Below are positions 1 to 9,171 of a stretch of DNA of 64,000 nucleotides, in pieces. Within the stretch, counting starts at the first letter, position 1; each line of letters starts with the position of its first letter. Source of the stretch: Blautia hominis (GTDB lineage: Bacteria; Bacillota; Clostridia; Lachnospirales; Lachnospiraceae); contig NQOF01000008.1 of the NCBI GenBank assembly GCA_002270465.1, positions 186,001 through 250,000 of the forward strand, in the 5' to 3' direction. Under the pieces are notes generated by a model. The model did not search any database. It saw only the letters and a program-made list of their open reading frames with translations, and was not told the DNA's origin. The position numbers and the translations under genes are program-made.

Positions 1-1
1 G

Positions 2-2653
2 GACGTATTAGATATTACAGAAGATACTGCAGAAATGATTAAAGTGGCGTTGGGTAAGGACTATGTTTCACCTAAGCCTGGTGTTGAAGTTTGCCATGGT
101 TCTGCTGAAATTCTTTCTGCGGCTTCTAAAATGCTCGCTAATTACTTTGTTTCAGGAGATATTCCTGCACTATATATGCATCAGGAAAGAGCTGTGATTG
201 ACGCTCTTTCAAGGTGGCCTGTGCGTGTATTATTTTCTGATGAAGTGGGACTTGGCAAAACGTTCGAAGTCGCTGCAACGATGAACTTCCTTGTAAAATA
301 TTGTGGCATCAAGAGAGTAGTCATTTTAACGCCTAAATCAGTTTTGAAACAGTGGCAAGACGAACTCTTTGAACACTTTCACATAAATGCATATTTGTAT
401 AATTCTAGCTCTAAGGCATACTATGACTGCTTTGGCAAGAGCATCGGTATTGGTGCTGACAATCCATTAGGGAAGAGGGCTCCAGGTATTGTACTTATGT
501 CAGCACAGTTTGCTCGCGGTAGTGGAAAAAATAAGGACCTATTTTCGCAACCTGGATGCATTTTGCCTGATTTATTGATTCTTGATGAAGCTCATTCTGC
601 GCGTATAAGCAAATCTATTGCAGGAACTTCACAGAAGACTCGCATGTATTCTATGTTAGAAAACGTGGTTCGAAAGATTCCACATCTTATACTTGCCACA
701 GCTACACCTATGCAAAAAGAAGCAAGTGAATATCATGCCATATTAAAATTACTAGGGTTGCCTAAAATTTGGCAAAAACCACGTAATTATACAACTTCAT
801 TAAAAGTTATCGCGTCTGCTGAGACACCAGATATTTCAGATGCGGCCAGTGTTGCAAAGCTACTTCTCAGTACAATTTCGTCGATGAAACCAGATATGAG
901 CCGTCTTACAAAAGAAGAAACGATTGTAGTTGAGAAGATAGTTGATATCAAGGATACTGCGGATCAATACGAACTGGGTAACATGGTGCAAAATAACTGG
1001 AATATACTCAGGCCTGCATTCATAAAACTTCATCCGGCTCATTTGCTGACAGTCAGAAATACTCGTAGAGCATTATCAAATGTTGGATACAAGTTTCCAA
1101 CCAGAAATCTTATTGAAGAATCTGTTACTGATTCCGAGCGAGTTCAGTTGTTTTACATAAAACTAGATCAGTATTTATCGAATGATTGTTTTCAGGTTGA
1201 GCAAGTCTTATACCCGGACCAATTTAGGTCAATAGGATTTGTACGAGTTAGTTATCAACAGAGAATGGCTTCTTCTCTCTTATCCTGTAAAAAGAGTTTA
1301 GAACGTAGATACGAAAAAATCACCAAGCTAAAGGATAAATTAGATGAGCATCTGAAAAAGTTCTCTACACTTGGCCAGTCATTCGGTATCCTTTCAAGTT
1401 CAGACGATATTGAATTGGATGATTTGCTGAATATTGATTTTGAAGGTACAGATGAAATTGATTGTGGAGATTTAGATGTGGTGGCTCTACGTAGGAGTGT
1501 TGGCATCGAAACAACAGCGCTATCATCGTTGCTAAAAGAAGTGGATGCCCTTTTGAAGGCTTCTGGCGATTTGAAGATTGTGCGTTCAATTCAAATCGCG
1601 CTCAGGTGTTTGGAGAAGGATGATAAAGTTCTTTTATTTTCAAGATATACAGACACTGTCGATGCGTTATTACACGAATTTGCTCGTATTGGAGCTAACA
1701 GCAAGTATGCTTACGGCATCTATACCGGTGACAAATCTATAATTGTTGAAAACGGTACAGAAACACCATGCAGTAAAACTGAAATAAAAAAATTTTTGTT
1801 CTCCGGACGAATGAAGGTCGTATTTTGCTCGGATGCAGCATCTGAAGGCTTAAATCTGCAAGCTGCTCGTATGTTAATCAATGTCGATGTGCCTTGGACT
1901 CCAGCTAGATTAGAGCAGAGAATTGGTCGTATTGCAAGACTTGGTCAAGTGTCTGAGCAAGTTGATGTTTATAATGTTTGGTATCCTAATAGTATAGAGG
2001 CACGGATGTACCATCGAATACAGCGACGTCTCGAAGAGACAAATTTGGCTATAGGAGAATTTCCAGAAATCGTTGCAACTGAGATTCGCGATGCCGTTAT
2101 AGAAGATAAGGATGAGGATGCTACGGGGATAGCGGAGTTAAAAGAGATTCGTAACTCTGTTCAAAGACGTGCGCTGGAAGAATTATGGTCACAAACATTG
2201 GCTGTAACTGTGACAAGCAAAATGCGAGAAAATCTGATTTCACTGTGCAATAACATATTTCCTGTTCGCGGAAAATTACTAGATGGAATTATTGTTCAAT
2301 ATGAGATGCCAGATGGTACGATAGTTGACCTGACGGCTAAAGACGGTATGCAAGAGAGTATTTCTCTCACATCAATACCATGGAAATTCATAGATTTTAC
2401 TGATTCTAGAATAGAAATCCTTCAGGATGAGCATGGAAAAGATATCGCTTTTGCGATTAAAGATGGCGGAAATCAGATTCTGATCAAGCATGAATCAATA
2501 ACGGAGTTTCTTTTGGATAAAGAGTTTAGTACAAGTGATGAACTTCAGGGGAGGCCTATTATGTTGCCTAATAGTAAAAACTTGGATTTAAGCTATAGCG
2601 TGGATACTGAACTAGAAAAATGCCCGGAATTTTGGGCTTTGAGAAGGATGTGA
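2..2653 (+). CDS. SNF2-type DEAH helicase, 5' end beyond window (defence operon gene 1)
   Basis: The reading frame is open from the first bases of the window, so the gene starts upstream; the first ATG at 35 is probably internal. About 883 residues are visible. Helicase motifs are clear: Walker A (GLGKT, about residue 82), DEAH box (about 195), motif III LATATP, a motif V stretch SDAASEGLNLQ, and motif VI QRIGRIARLGQ (about 640). This is the SNF2/HepA arrangement, with a long insert between the two RecA lobes. Such proteins are dsDNA translocases and occur in several phage-defence systems (DrmD of DISARM is one). The stop lies 4 nt before the next gene, so it shares an operon with a McrB/McrC-like pair. 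The helicase call is firm; which defence family it belongs to is open. Confidence 0.88.
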   Translation, partial: DVLDITEDTAEMIKVALGKDYVSPKPGVEVCHGSAEILSAASKMLANYFVSGDIPALYMHQERAVIDALSRWPVRVLFSDEVGLGKTFEVAATMNFLVKYCGIKRVVILTPKSVLKQWQDELFEHFHINAYLYNSSSKAYYDCFGKSIGIGADNPLGKRAPGIVLMSAQFARGSGKNKDLFSQPGCILPDLLILDEAHSARISKSIAGTSQKTRMYSMLENVVRKIPHLILATATPMQKEASEYHAILKLLGLPKIWQKPRNYTTSLKVIASAETPDISDAASVAKLLLSTISSMKPDMSRLTKEETIVVEKIVDIKDTADQYELGNMVQNNWNILRPAFIKLHPAHLLTVRNTRRALSNVGYKFPTRNLIEESVTDSERVQLFYIKLDQYLSNDCFQVEQVLYPDQFRSIGFVRVSYQQRMASSLLSCKKSLERRYEKITKLKDKLDEHLKKFSTLGQSFGILSSSDDIELDDLLNIDFEGTDEIDCGDLDVVALRRSVGIETTALSSLLKEVDALLKASGDLKIVRSIQIALRCLEKDDKVLLFSRYTDTVDALLHEFARIGANSKYAYGIYTGDKSIIVENGTETPCSKTEIKKFLFSGRMKVVFCSDAASEGLNLQAARMLINVDVPWTPARLEQRIGRIARLGQVSEQVDVYNVWYPNSIEARMYHRIQRRLEETNLAIGEFPEIVATEIRDAVIEDKDEDATGIAELKEIRNSVQRRALEELWSQTLAVTVTSKMRENLISLCNNIFPVRGKLLDGIIVQYEMPDGTIVDLTAKDGMQESISLTSIPWKFIDFTDSRIEILQDEHGKDIAFAIKDGGNQILIKHESITEFLLDKEFSTSDELQGRPIMLPNSKNLDLSYSVDTELEKCPEFWALRRM

Positions 2654-2657
2654 TTTT

Positions 2658-3233
2658 ATGAAAACTCGATTACTTGCACCTCCATGGACAAAACCAACAC
2701 TAACAGATGAAACATCTGAAGCATTAGAAATAATCAGTAGCAATGTATGGAAAGATGCTTCTGTTCGTTTTTCAGCTGAACGAGATGCAAAAATCAAAGC
2801 TGGAAAGAGTGCTCCTAAAGGAATGCAGCGTTATTTAAATGAGATTTTGGTTGAACGTTTTAACTATCATGGATGGGATGGTGATTCGGGTTATTTCATA
2901 AAAGAAAAAACATGGATTAGGGTTACTTTCAGACATCAGATGAGTCTAGGGTCTGATATTTTGGACGCTTTGAAAGTTTGTAAGAAGGAAGGCATTGAAC
3001 AAGCTGTGATTCTTGCCGCTAATAGAAAGACACTGAATATTATCTCACCTAATGATGCAGCAGCAATCGTTTCGTTTGAAAAATTGGAGAAGGAGATTCT
3101 GTCTCTTTATGGGGCATTGGATATTCCTTTGTTGATTGGAGAGCTTACACCGTTTACTAGTGCGTCGAAAGATGTTGTGGCTGAATTGAAAAAAGAACGG
3201 TATCGAGATTTGACCATACCAACTAGACGATGA
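2658..3233 (+). CDS. Unrecognised 191-residue protein in McrBC-like operon
   Basis: I do not recognise this family. It is soluble, with no signal peptide or membrane segment. Its centre (about residues 85-125) alternates a beta-rich strand (WIRVTFRHQ) with an amphipathic helix and a second hydrophobic strand (QAVILAA). That is loosely like the core of BglII-type or other PD-(D/E)XK nucleases, but I cannot point to a convincing catalytic D...ExK set. It starts 4 nt after the helicase stop and is followed after 41 nt by the McrB-like gene, so it is almost certainly co-expressed with both. A specificity, adaptor or nuclease subunit are all possible. The coding call is strong and the function unknown. 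Confidence 0.75.
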   Translation: MKTRLLAPPWTKPTLTDETSEALEIISSNVWKDASVRFSAERDAKIKAGKSAPKGMQRYLNEILVERFNYHGWDGDSGYFIKEKTWIRVTFRHQMSLGSDILDALKVCKKEGIEQAVILAANRKTLNIISPNDAAAIVSFEKLEKEILSLYGALDIPLLIGELTPFTSASKDVVAELKKERYRDLTIPTRR

Positions 3234-3274
3234 TTGACTATATAATTTAAAATTAGAACTTGAGGTACCGCAAA

Positions 3275-5044
3275 ATGGTTGATAACTATCTGAAAATCTT
3301 GTCATTTTTAAAAAAATATGGAGGAAATCAATATAAGAAGCTTGATAAATGCTCTTCAAATGAAGAGCGTGACTATATGGTTTCTGGAAGTGAGGCTGGA
3401 AAATTTGCAAGAGCGCAATTTACAGAGCTAGTGGAAATCATTGAGAAATCATGTTCGTTTGAACATGACAAGGTTACGCAATGGCAAAATAGCGGCACTT
3501 ATGTAAGCTATTTATGGTGTCAAATGAAGCGCAAAGAGCATAAAGATAGCCAAATCAGCATGTCATTATTTGCTGAAAAAGGAAACGATTTTCTCCGGTT
3601 TCGTCTGAGCATTGAACTAGCAATGGCAGCTGCTTCTACAAGCGATATTACAACTTATGCAGGTTTACTTAATGTCCCGCTTGATCCAATGCTCGTATAT
3701 GTGTCTGGAGGCAATAACGAATCTGAATTTCGTATATTAGATGAACGCGATAACACTGTAGTAAAGGCTATGAAGCTAAAAAAGGTTCAGATTTCCTATA
3801 TTATTACTGAAGATGATTACACTAGTGATGCCGCTCTGTGCAAGTCCCTGCTAGGTGCAGCAGAAAAGTTGGTTAGTTATTATGATGAACTTTTCGAGTT
3901 ACATCAACCTTCAAAACCAAAGTCAAAGGAAGGGGAGAAGCCTATGCCTGGTATGAAGTCTATTGTTAGCTCGAAGGAGGCAGTTACTGAAATTAAAAAT
4001 TATATTTTTAATCGAGGATTCGATTACCCTGTTGGCATGGTTGAAAACTTCTACCTCAGTTTGAAGAGCAAGCCTTTTGTTATTCTTGCCGGTACTTCCG
4101 GTACAGGAAAGACTCGTTTGGTAAAACTCTTTGCGGAAGCCATCGAAGCTGACTATAGGCTCGTATCTGTGCGTCCGGACTGGAGTGATGGCAGTGACCT
4201 TTTCGGACATACAGACCTTAACGGTCATTTTATTCCGGGTCCTGTCTGCAGTGCTTTTGATGCAGCTGTTGAAAATCCGGACAAGCCCGTACTTCTTTGT
4301 TTCGATGAGATGAACTTGGCACGTGTGGAGTATTATCTGAGTGATTTTTTGTCAGTTATCGAGTCTCGTTATAAGAGTGAGGGTAGAATCAAAACAGAAG
4401 GCATAGCACAGTATGAAGGCGGAATTCCGGATAACCTTTATGTTGTCGGTACCGTCAATATGGATGAAACGACCTTCCCATTCAGCAAGAAAGTCCTGGA
4501 TCGTGCCAATACCATAGAATTCAGCTATGTGGATCTGATTCCGCAAAAACGTACAGTTGGTACAGTTGAACCACAGGCATTATCTAACAGCTTCCTGTGC
4601 ACAGAGTATCTGATTCTGGCTATTGATTGTGCAGAGGAAGAAGATTTTGTACAGAAGGTTTGCGTGGAACTTCAGGAAATGAACAAGTTTCTTGCCAAGG
4701 CAAATGCTAATGTAGGATTCCGTGTACGTGATGAGATTGTTTTCTATATGCTGAATAATAAGAAGGCAGGAGAACTGCTTACATATAATCAGGCAATGGA
4801 TAACCAGATCATGCAGAAGATCCTGCCGAGAATCCAGGGCAGTTCTTTCATAGTTAAAACTTTATTGATTGATCTCTTTAAGTTCTGTAGTGGTTCTGCT
4901 TCCGGAATCGATGCAGATACAGGTAATGTTGGCGAGCAGATGCGAGTTATGGCAGATACTGCAAAATACCCGGAAAGCGCAAAGAAGATTGGATATATGA
5001 TGACGAGGTTTGAAGACGATGGTTTCACTTCCTACTGGCTCTGA
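3275..5044 (+). CDS. McrB-like AAA+ motor with probable MrcB-type N-terminal domain
   Basis: Predicted nucleotide-hydrolysing motor of a type IV (modified-DNA-dependent) restriction system. The AAA+ module covers about residues 230-590: Walker A GTSGTGKTR (about 273), Walker B LLCFDEMN followed by the McrB-typical LARVEYYLSDFLSV (about 342), and the signature TVNMDETT (about 393). The first 215 residues resemble the DUF3578/MrcB N-terminal domain thought to read modified bases, at moderate certainty. I chose ATG 3275 because GAGG sits 9 nt upstream; a TTG at 3260 is too close to that site. The 3' end overlaps the nuclease gene by 26 nt, the usual mcrB-mcrC coupling. Length is 589 residues. 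Confidence 0.88.
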   Translation: MVDNYLKILSFLKKYGGNQYKKLDKCSSNEERDYMVSGSEAGKFARAQFTELVEIIEKSCSFEHDKVTQWQNSGTYVSYLWCQMKRKEHKDSQISMSLFAEKGNDFLRFRLSIELAMAAASTSDITTYAGLLNVPLDPMLVYVSGGNNESEFRILDERDNTVVKAMKLKKVQISYIITEDDYTSDAALCKSLLGAAEKLVSYYDELFELHQPSKPKSKEGEKPMPGMKSIVSSKEAVTEIKNYIFNRGFDYPVGMVENFYLSLKSKPFVILAGTSGTGKTRLVKLFAEAIEADYRLVSVRPDWSDGSDLFGHTDLNGHFIPGPVCSAFDAAVENPDKPVLLCFDEMNLARVEYYLSDFLSVIESRYKSEGRIKTEGIAQYEGGIPDNLYVVGTVNMDETTFPFSKKVLDRANTIEFSYVDLIPQKRTVGTVEPQALSNSFLCTEYLILAIDCAEEEDFVQKVCVELQEMNKFLAKANANVGFRVRDEIVFYMLNNKKAGELLTYNQAMDNQIMQKILPRIQGSSFIVKTLLIDLFKFCSGSASGIDADTGNVGEQMRVMADTAKYPESAKKIGYMMTRFEDDGFTSYWL

Positions 5045-7472
5045 TAAGTTATTAGAGGTCCGAACAGCGTATGTTGATATAGTAATAAAAACGAAAGGGA
5101 AGCAGAATGCAGGTGCTGTGGTAAGCAGTGATGCGTCTTCTTCCCTGAAAGTCGTTGCTTCAGATATCAAACGAATCAGTGTTCCTGTACAGGAAATGTC
5201 AGAGGAATATTTTGACCATAAAGGAATGGCGGTGCATGAATTCAAAGTAAAATCGTTATTCTTTGAGCAGACTGATTATGTTGTCACCATAAAGGCTCGA
5301 AATGGAGAAGCGCTTGAATTCTTTAGTAACAGCAATCTAATTGAAGAACGAATTTGCCGGGTGATTGACGATGATGCATCATTATTATCCGGAGTTATTA
5401 ATTTCGGAAACAATGTCGGTTTTTGCAATTTCAATGTAGCTGCAAATAATAAGACAGTAATTTCCATTCGGATAGAAGTCTATCCCACTAAGGTCAATTA
5501 TAAAGAGGATTATCAAGAAATGATGGCGGACATTAATGACCTGATCAGTGAAAGTGTCCTCGACTTTATGAAGAAGACTTATCAAGTGTTCGTTCCGAAC
5601 CATAAAAAGAACGAGGTGCCGGCCGTATTTTTTACTGTTTTAGAAACAATATGCAGCAAATATCTTCAGTCGGTAAATCGAATCGTTGCTGTTCCCCATC
5701 ACAAACTGGTAACGATTCACGAAGTCGTTCCGCATTATAAAGCACGGAGAACAGATTCAAACTCTGAAAAGTGGTTACAGAAGCATCCTGAATACATAAG
5801 AAAGGGGGGTACAAGAATTCTGGCGGAGCGTGTGCTTTCTGTGCGTAAGCAGATTACCTATGACACACAGGAAAACCGTTTGGTCAAGTTCATGTTGCGT
5901 TCTACCATACGACACATTGATGATTTCCTGAAAAGATATATCGAGAGCACCCAAAAACCTGGGCGGTCGATTTTGGATAAGGCATACAGAATAAAGCGAG
6001 AACTGCAGCGTATTCTTGCCTCTTCGTTTCTGGCGGATGTATCTGAGTACAGTGCAGCACAAAGTATGTCACTTGTATTCGGTATGGCTCCCGGTTATCG
6101 TGAACTGTACAAGTATTATCTGATGCTACAGAATGGCATTTCTGTTGGTGGCGACATCTTCCGAATGTCTGTAAGAGAAACTGCGCAGCTCTATGAATAT
6201 TGGTGTTTCATTAAGCTTTATGCCATTCTGAAAGAGCGATATGAATTGAAATCACCCGATATTATCAAGGTTGATCGGAAGGGGGTCACAGTAGATTTGG
6301 TCAAGGGAAAGCCTTCGAAGATAACATTCGTAAATACCCAAATCGATGAAAGGTTCTATCTTACCTACAATCCTTCTGAGGCAAAGACTCAGACAGTGCA
6401 TCAGCGTCCGGATAATGTTCTTGAACTTGAAAAACGAGGATCGAAGAATGCCTATAAATATGTTTTTGATGCGAAGTACCGCATTGAAATGAACCCGGAC
6501 AGCTCATTTTATCCGGATACCAAACCAGGTCCCAAAGTGGATGATATCAATACGATGCATCGTTATCGTGATTCTATTGTTTATGAGAATCCGGATTCCA
6601 GATTTACTTTTGAGAAAACTATGTTCGGCGCTTATATTTTGTTTCCATATGCAGAGGAGGAAGTATATAAGAATCATAGGTTTTACCGAAGTATAGAAAG
6701 TGTCAACATTGGCGGATTGCCGTTTCTTCCGTGTGCAACTTCACTTGTTACAAAGTTGCTGGACGATCTGATTACGGATTCACCCGAGTCAGCGTTTGAA
6801 AGAGCGACTCTTCCTGCAGGTATGGAGGAGCGCATTCGTACTGTAGATTGGAATAAGAGAGATGTGCTGATTGGTCTTGTTACAGATTCGGACCACCTGC
6901 AGTTGTTCCTGAAATCTAAGTTGTACTGGACTCGTCGATTTGATAAAGTGAACCTGCCAATACGGTATGTAGCGCTATATGAAAAAGGCTCCGGTGTTCG
7001 GTACTACGGAGAACTCATATCTTACGGTCAGAGAAAACGGTCACAGTTGCCCGGAGCCAGCAAACATAGTTCTAAGGATTATCATGTGTTTGAAGTCTTA
7101 CAATGGCATGAACTTCCGGAAATCATTACCATGGAAGAGACCGGACCTAATCCGATTGCTTATACAAACTATTTTCTGCTGAGTACCGCAAAGACATACT
7201 CAGAACTACGTTTGCGTAATGAGGCGGATTATCGTTTCTTTATAGAATTAAAGAGACGAACAGATTCCAAAATTTTGGATGAAGAGGGATTCACTGCATT
7301 TGAGTTTGGGGAGACGAAAGTTTTGATTGAGAGTGACATGATTCATATCATTCGTGATGGAAGCATCGTGAAGAGTGAAAATGTCGCAGAATTTAATAAG
7401 CGTCCGAATGCAACATTTAGGATGCTGCAAAGCTGCATGAGTAAATTGAACAAGCTTTATGAAATGGATTAA
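5019..7472 (+). CDS. DUF2357/DUF524 McrC-like nuclease subunit
   Basis: An 817-residue partner of the McrB-like motor. The N-terminal half matches the general form of DUF2357 proteins. The middle carries a PD-(D/E)XK pattern: an Asp in QRPDNVLEL (about residue 467) followed by FDAKYR (about 483), as in the DUF524/McrC nuclease fold. The expected role is DNA cleavage when the motor brings complexes together. I prefer ATG 5019, with GAGG 10 nt upstream, over TTG 5010. It overlaps the upstream gene by 26 nt. It is much longer than classic E. coli McrC (about 350 residues), so it belongs to the extended DUF2357 class. Decayed mobile-element sequence follows. Confidence 0.82.
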   Translation: MVSLPTGSDKLLEVRTAYVDIVIKTKGKQNAGAVVSSDASSSLKVVASDIKRISVPVQEMSEEYFDHKGMAVHEFKVKSLFFEQTDYVVTIKARNGEALEFFSNSNLIEERICRVIDDDASLLSGVINFGNNVGFCNFNVAANNKTVISIRIEVYPTKVNYKEDYQEMMADINDLISESVLDFMKKTYQVFVPNHKKNEVPAVFFTVLETICSKYLQSVNRIVAVPHHKLVTIHEVVPHYKARRTDSNSEKWLQKHPEYIRKGGTRILAERVLSVRKQITYDTQENRLVKFMLRSTIRHIDDFLKRYIESTQKPGRSILDKAYRIKRELQRILASSFLADVSEYSAAQSMSLVFGMAPGYRELYKYYLMLQNGISVGGDIFRMSVRETAQLYEYWCFIKLYAILKERYELKSPDIIKVDRKGVTVDLVKGKPSKITFVNTQIDERFYLTYNPSEAKTQTVHQRPDNVLELEKRGSKNAYKYVFDAKYRIEMNPDSSFYPDTKPGPKVDDINTMHRYRDSIVYENPDSRFTFEKTMFGAYILFPYAEEEVYKNHRFYRSIESVNIGGLPFLPCATSLVTKLLDDLITDSPESAFERATLPAGMEERIRTVDWNKRDVLIGLVTDSDHLQLFLKSKLYWTRRFDKVNLPIRYVALYEKGSGVRYYGELISYGQRKRSQLPGASKHSSKDYHVFEVLQWHELPEIITMEETGPNPIAYTNYFLLSTAKTYSELRLRNEADYRFFIELKRRTDSKILDEEGFTAFEFGETKVLIESDMIHIIRDGSIVKSENVAEFNKRPNATFRMLQSCMSKLNKLYEMD

Positions 7473-7600
7473 AAAGCATGAGAAAATAGCAGAAGGTCGT
7501 TATTGAAAATAGCCCAGATAAAGTCATTCAAACTGAGGAACAACTCAGAAAAATAATGGATATTCTGGTAGTGAATGATGTCTGTATCATATAGAAAAGT

Positions 7601-7834
7601 ATGGATATCATTCACTTAGGTAAAAATCAGGAGACAAAAGCATCCCGAAGGAACCTTCTCAGAGAGAGAGGGGTATACCGATGCGGTGAAACCGTTGTTC
7701 CGGAAAAATGGGGTCAAAATTTTAAATCACTAAGGACAGAATTCTGCGGAAGAGCCCTAAAATCCCGTGTAAATAGTGCAGTGTTATCGGAATATACAGA
7801 AAGGATGGCCGAAATTATGAAGAAAGATAAATGA
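7601..7834 (+). CDS. Small unidentified ORF in decayed mobile-element region
   Basis: A 77-codon frame (MDIIHLGKNQ...) with no family I can name and no clear ribosome binding site. It lies between the McrC-like gene and the broken SymE-like gene. In the preceding stretch (7512-7591) another frame reads without stops into a short peptide that also looks like a coding leftover. I think it is probably a remnant of an inserted element rather than a working gene. No domain, signal peptide or membrane segment is visible. Confidence 0.25.
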   Translation: MDIIHLGKNQETKASRRNLLRERGVYRCGETVVPEKWGQNFKSLRTEFCGRALKSRVNSAVLSEYTERMAEIMKKDK

Positions 7835-7976
7835 GCATTGAAAGTGTGAGCAGTCCGGATATAATTATAAGCCGACACCAGCAATTATGTTAAAAGGAGC
7901 ATGGCTGGAGGACTGGGGATTTACAAAGAATACTCCGGTGACAGTTCTGTATGAAGAGGAAAATGATATGATATAA
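7835..7976 (+). pseudogene. SymE-like toxin-family gene, frameshifted
   Basis: From 7848 one frame reads EQSGYNYKPTPAIMLKG, then AWLEDWGFTKNTPVTV. This matches the SymE-type small-protein pattern (Y-x-P-x-P-x-I-x-L-x-G-x-WL-x-x-x-GF). The few residues expected before it (LKV) are in another frame at 7838-7846, so about two bases seem to be missing near 7847 and no start codon reads through. SymE-like proteins are AbrB-fold toxins or nucleic-acid-binding proteins. The assignment rests on motif recall only. The gene is probably dead and marks mobile or defence-island DNA. Confidence 0.45.
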
Positions 7977-8034
7977 TAAGGGGGGCCGTCCAAGGGCGGG
8001 CATCCGGAAAGGAATTGGAAATGATATACATAAC

Positions 8035-8478
8035 GGGTAGACAGTGGCGAGAGATACGTCCCTATGACAAAAGAGGTTATGGAATGCTTTCACTGTATCA
8101 TAGAGGACACCAAAACCCATTAATAACAGAAAAAAGCCTAAGATAGAACCTATTATCTATGATAAAAATGGTATTGCATATAAAAAATTCCTGTTTTTGG
8201 ATAAGAATGATATGCCAATGGTTGCACTGCATTGGGAGAAATATTTTCAACATATATGTGAGAAGTATAACAAGACATACAAAGATGAATTACCTAAAAT
8301 AACACCTCATGTATGTAGGCATACTTTTTGTAGCAACATGGCGAAATCTGGAATGAACCCGACGACACTGCAATACATCATGGGGCATAGTGATATAGCT
8401 GTTACATTAAATACATATACTCATGTAAGCTACGAAGATGCAGAAAAAGAGATGAAAAGAGTAGGAAATAGCGATTAG
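8035..8478 (+). pseudogene. Tyrosine integrase remnant (Tn916/ICE type), frameshifted and 5'-truncated
   Basis: The 3' part (8104-8478) encodes the catalytic end of a tyrosine recombinase: HVCRHTFCSNMAKSGM (Arg and His of the active site), MGHSDIAVTLNTYTH (His and the Tyr nucleophile). Just upstream, 8040-8120 encodes ERYVPMTKEVMECF in a different frame, which fits the segment expected immediately before it. A frameshift near 8103-8121 therefore splits the domain, and the N-terminal SAM-like and core-binding domains are missing. The intact integrases of this type sit at one end of integrative elements, so this fossil marks the right border of the island holding the defence operon. Confidence 0.8.
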
Positions 8479-8648
8479 TAAATTAGTATAAAGTGGTCAA
8501 ATTACTAATGTTTTTACTAATTTTAAAGGCTAAGATATGCTAACTTATGCCGCGATATGCAAAAATAATGAGATTACACTTCTGTCATAAAAGCTCTGAA
8601 AGTGGCTTAAATATAAGAAAATCCAGTAAAATAGAGGTATATAGCAAC

Positions 8649-9116
8649 ATGATAAAAATACTATTCGTCTGCCACGGCAACATCTGCCGTTCCCCCATGG
8701 CCGAATTCGTCCTAAAAGACATCGTCCAAAAAGAAAACCAAAAAGACAATTTCCACATCGCATCCGCTGCCACCAGCACAGAAGAGATCGGCAACCCGGT
8801 ACACCACGGAACCCGAAGCAAACTGCGTGAAGTGGGTATTTCCACAGCTGGCAAATACGCGGTGCAGATGAAAAAATCAGATTACGCAAAATATGATTAT
8901 CTCATAGGTATGGATGAATGGAATATCCGCAATATGAACCGCATTACAGGCGGAGATCCGGAACACAAAATCTGCCGTCTTCTGGACTTTTCTACGAATG
9001 CAAGAGACATTGCAGATCCATGGTACACAGGAAATTTCGAGGCAACTTATTCTGATATTGTAGAAGGCTGCCATGCATTCCTGGAGACATTGCGGCGGCA
9101 GAAAAAAATCAGATGA
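8649..9116 (+). CDS. Low-molecular-weight protein tyrosine phosphatase
   Basis: A 155-residue cytoplasmic phosphatase. The active-site loop CHGNICRS (Cys8 to Ser15) follows the first strand directly, as in all LMW-PTPs. The general acid lies in DPWYTG (about residue 122). The frame is open further upstream, but ATG 8649 gives the family's normal start, MIKILFVCHGN. It is the first intact housekeeping-type gene after the integrase remnant. Family members act on phosphotyrosine or, in some bacteria, phosphoarginine; the substrate here is unknown. The gene appears to be a single unit, 55 nt before the AraC regulator. Confidence 0.92.
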   Translation: MIKILFVCHGNICRSPMAEFVLKDIVQKENQKDNFHIASAATSTEEIGNPVHHGTRSKLREVGISTAGKYAVQMKKSDYAKYDYLIGMDEWNIRNMNRITGGDPEHKICRLLDFSTNARDIADPWYTGNFEATYSDIVEGCHAFLETLRRQKKIR

Positions 9117-9171
9117 AATACCAAATGCGATCAAAATAATCTATTAAAAACACCCAGGAAGGCCTGAGACT

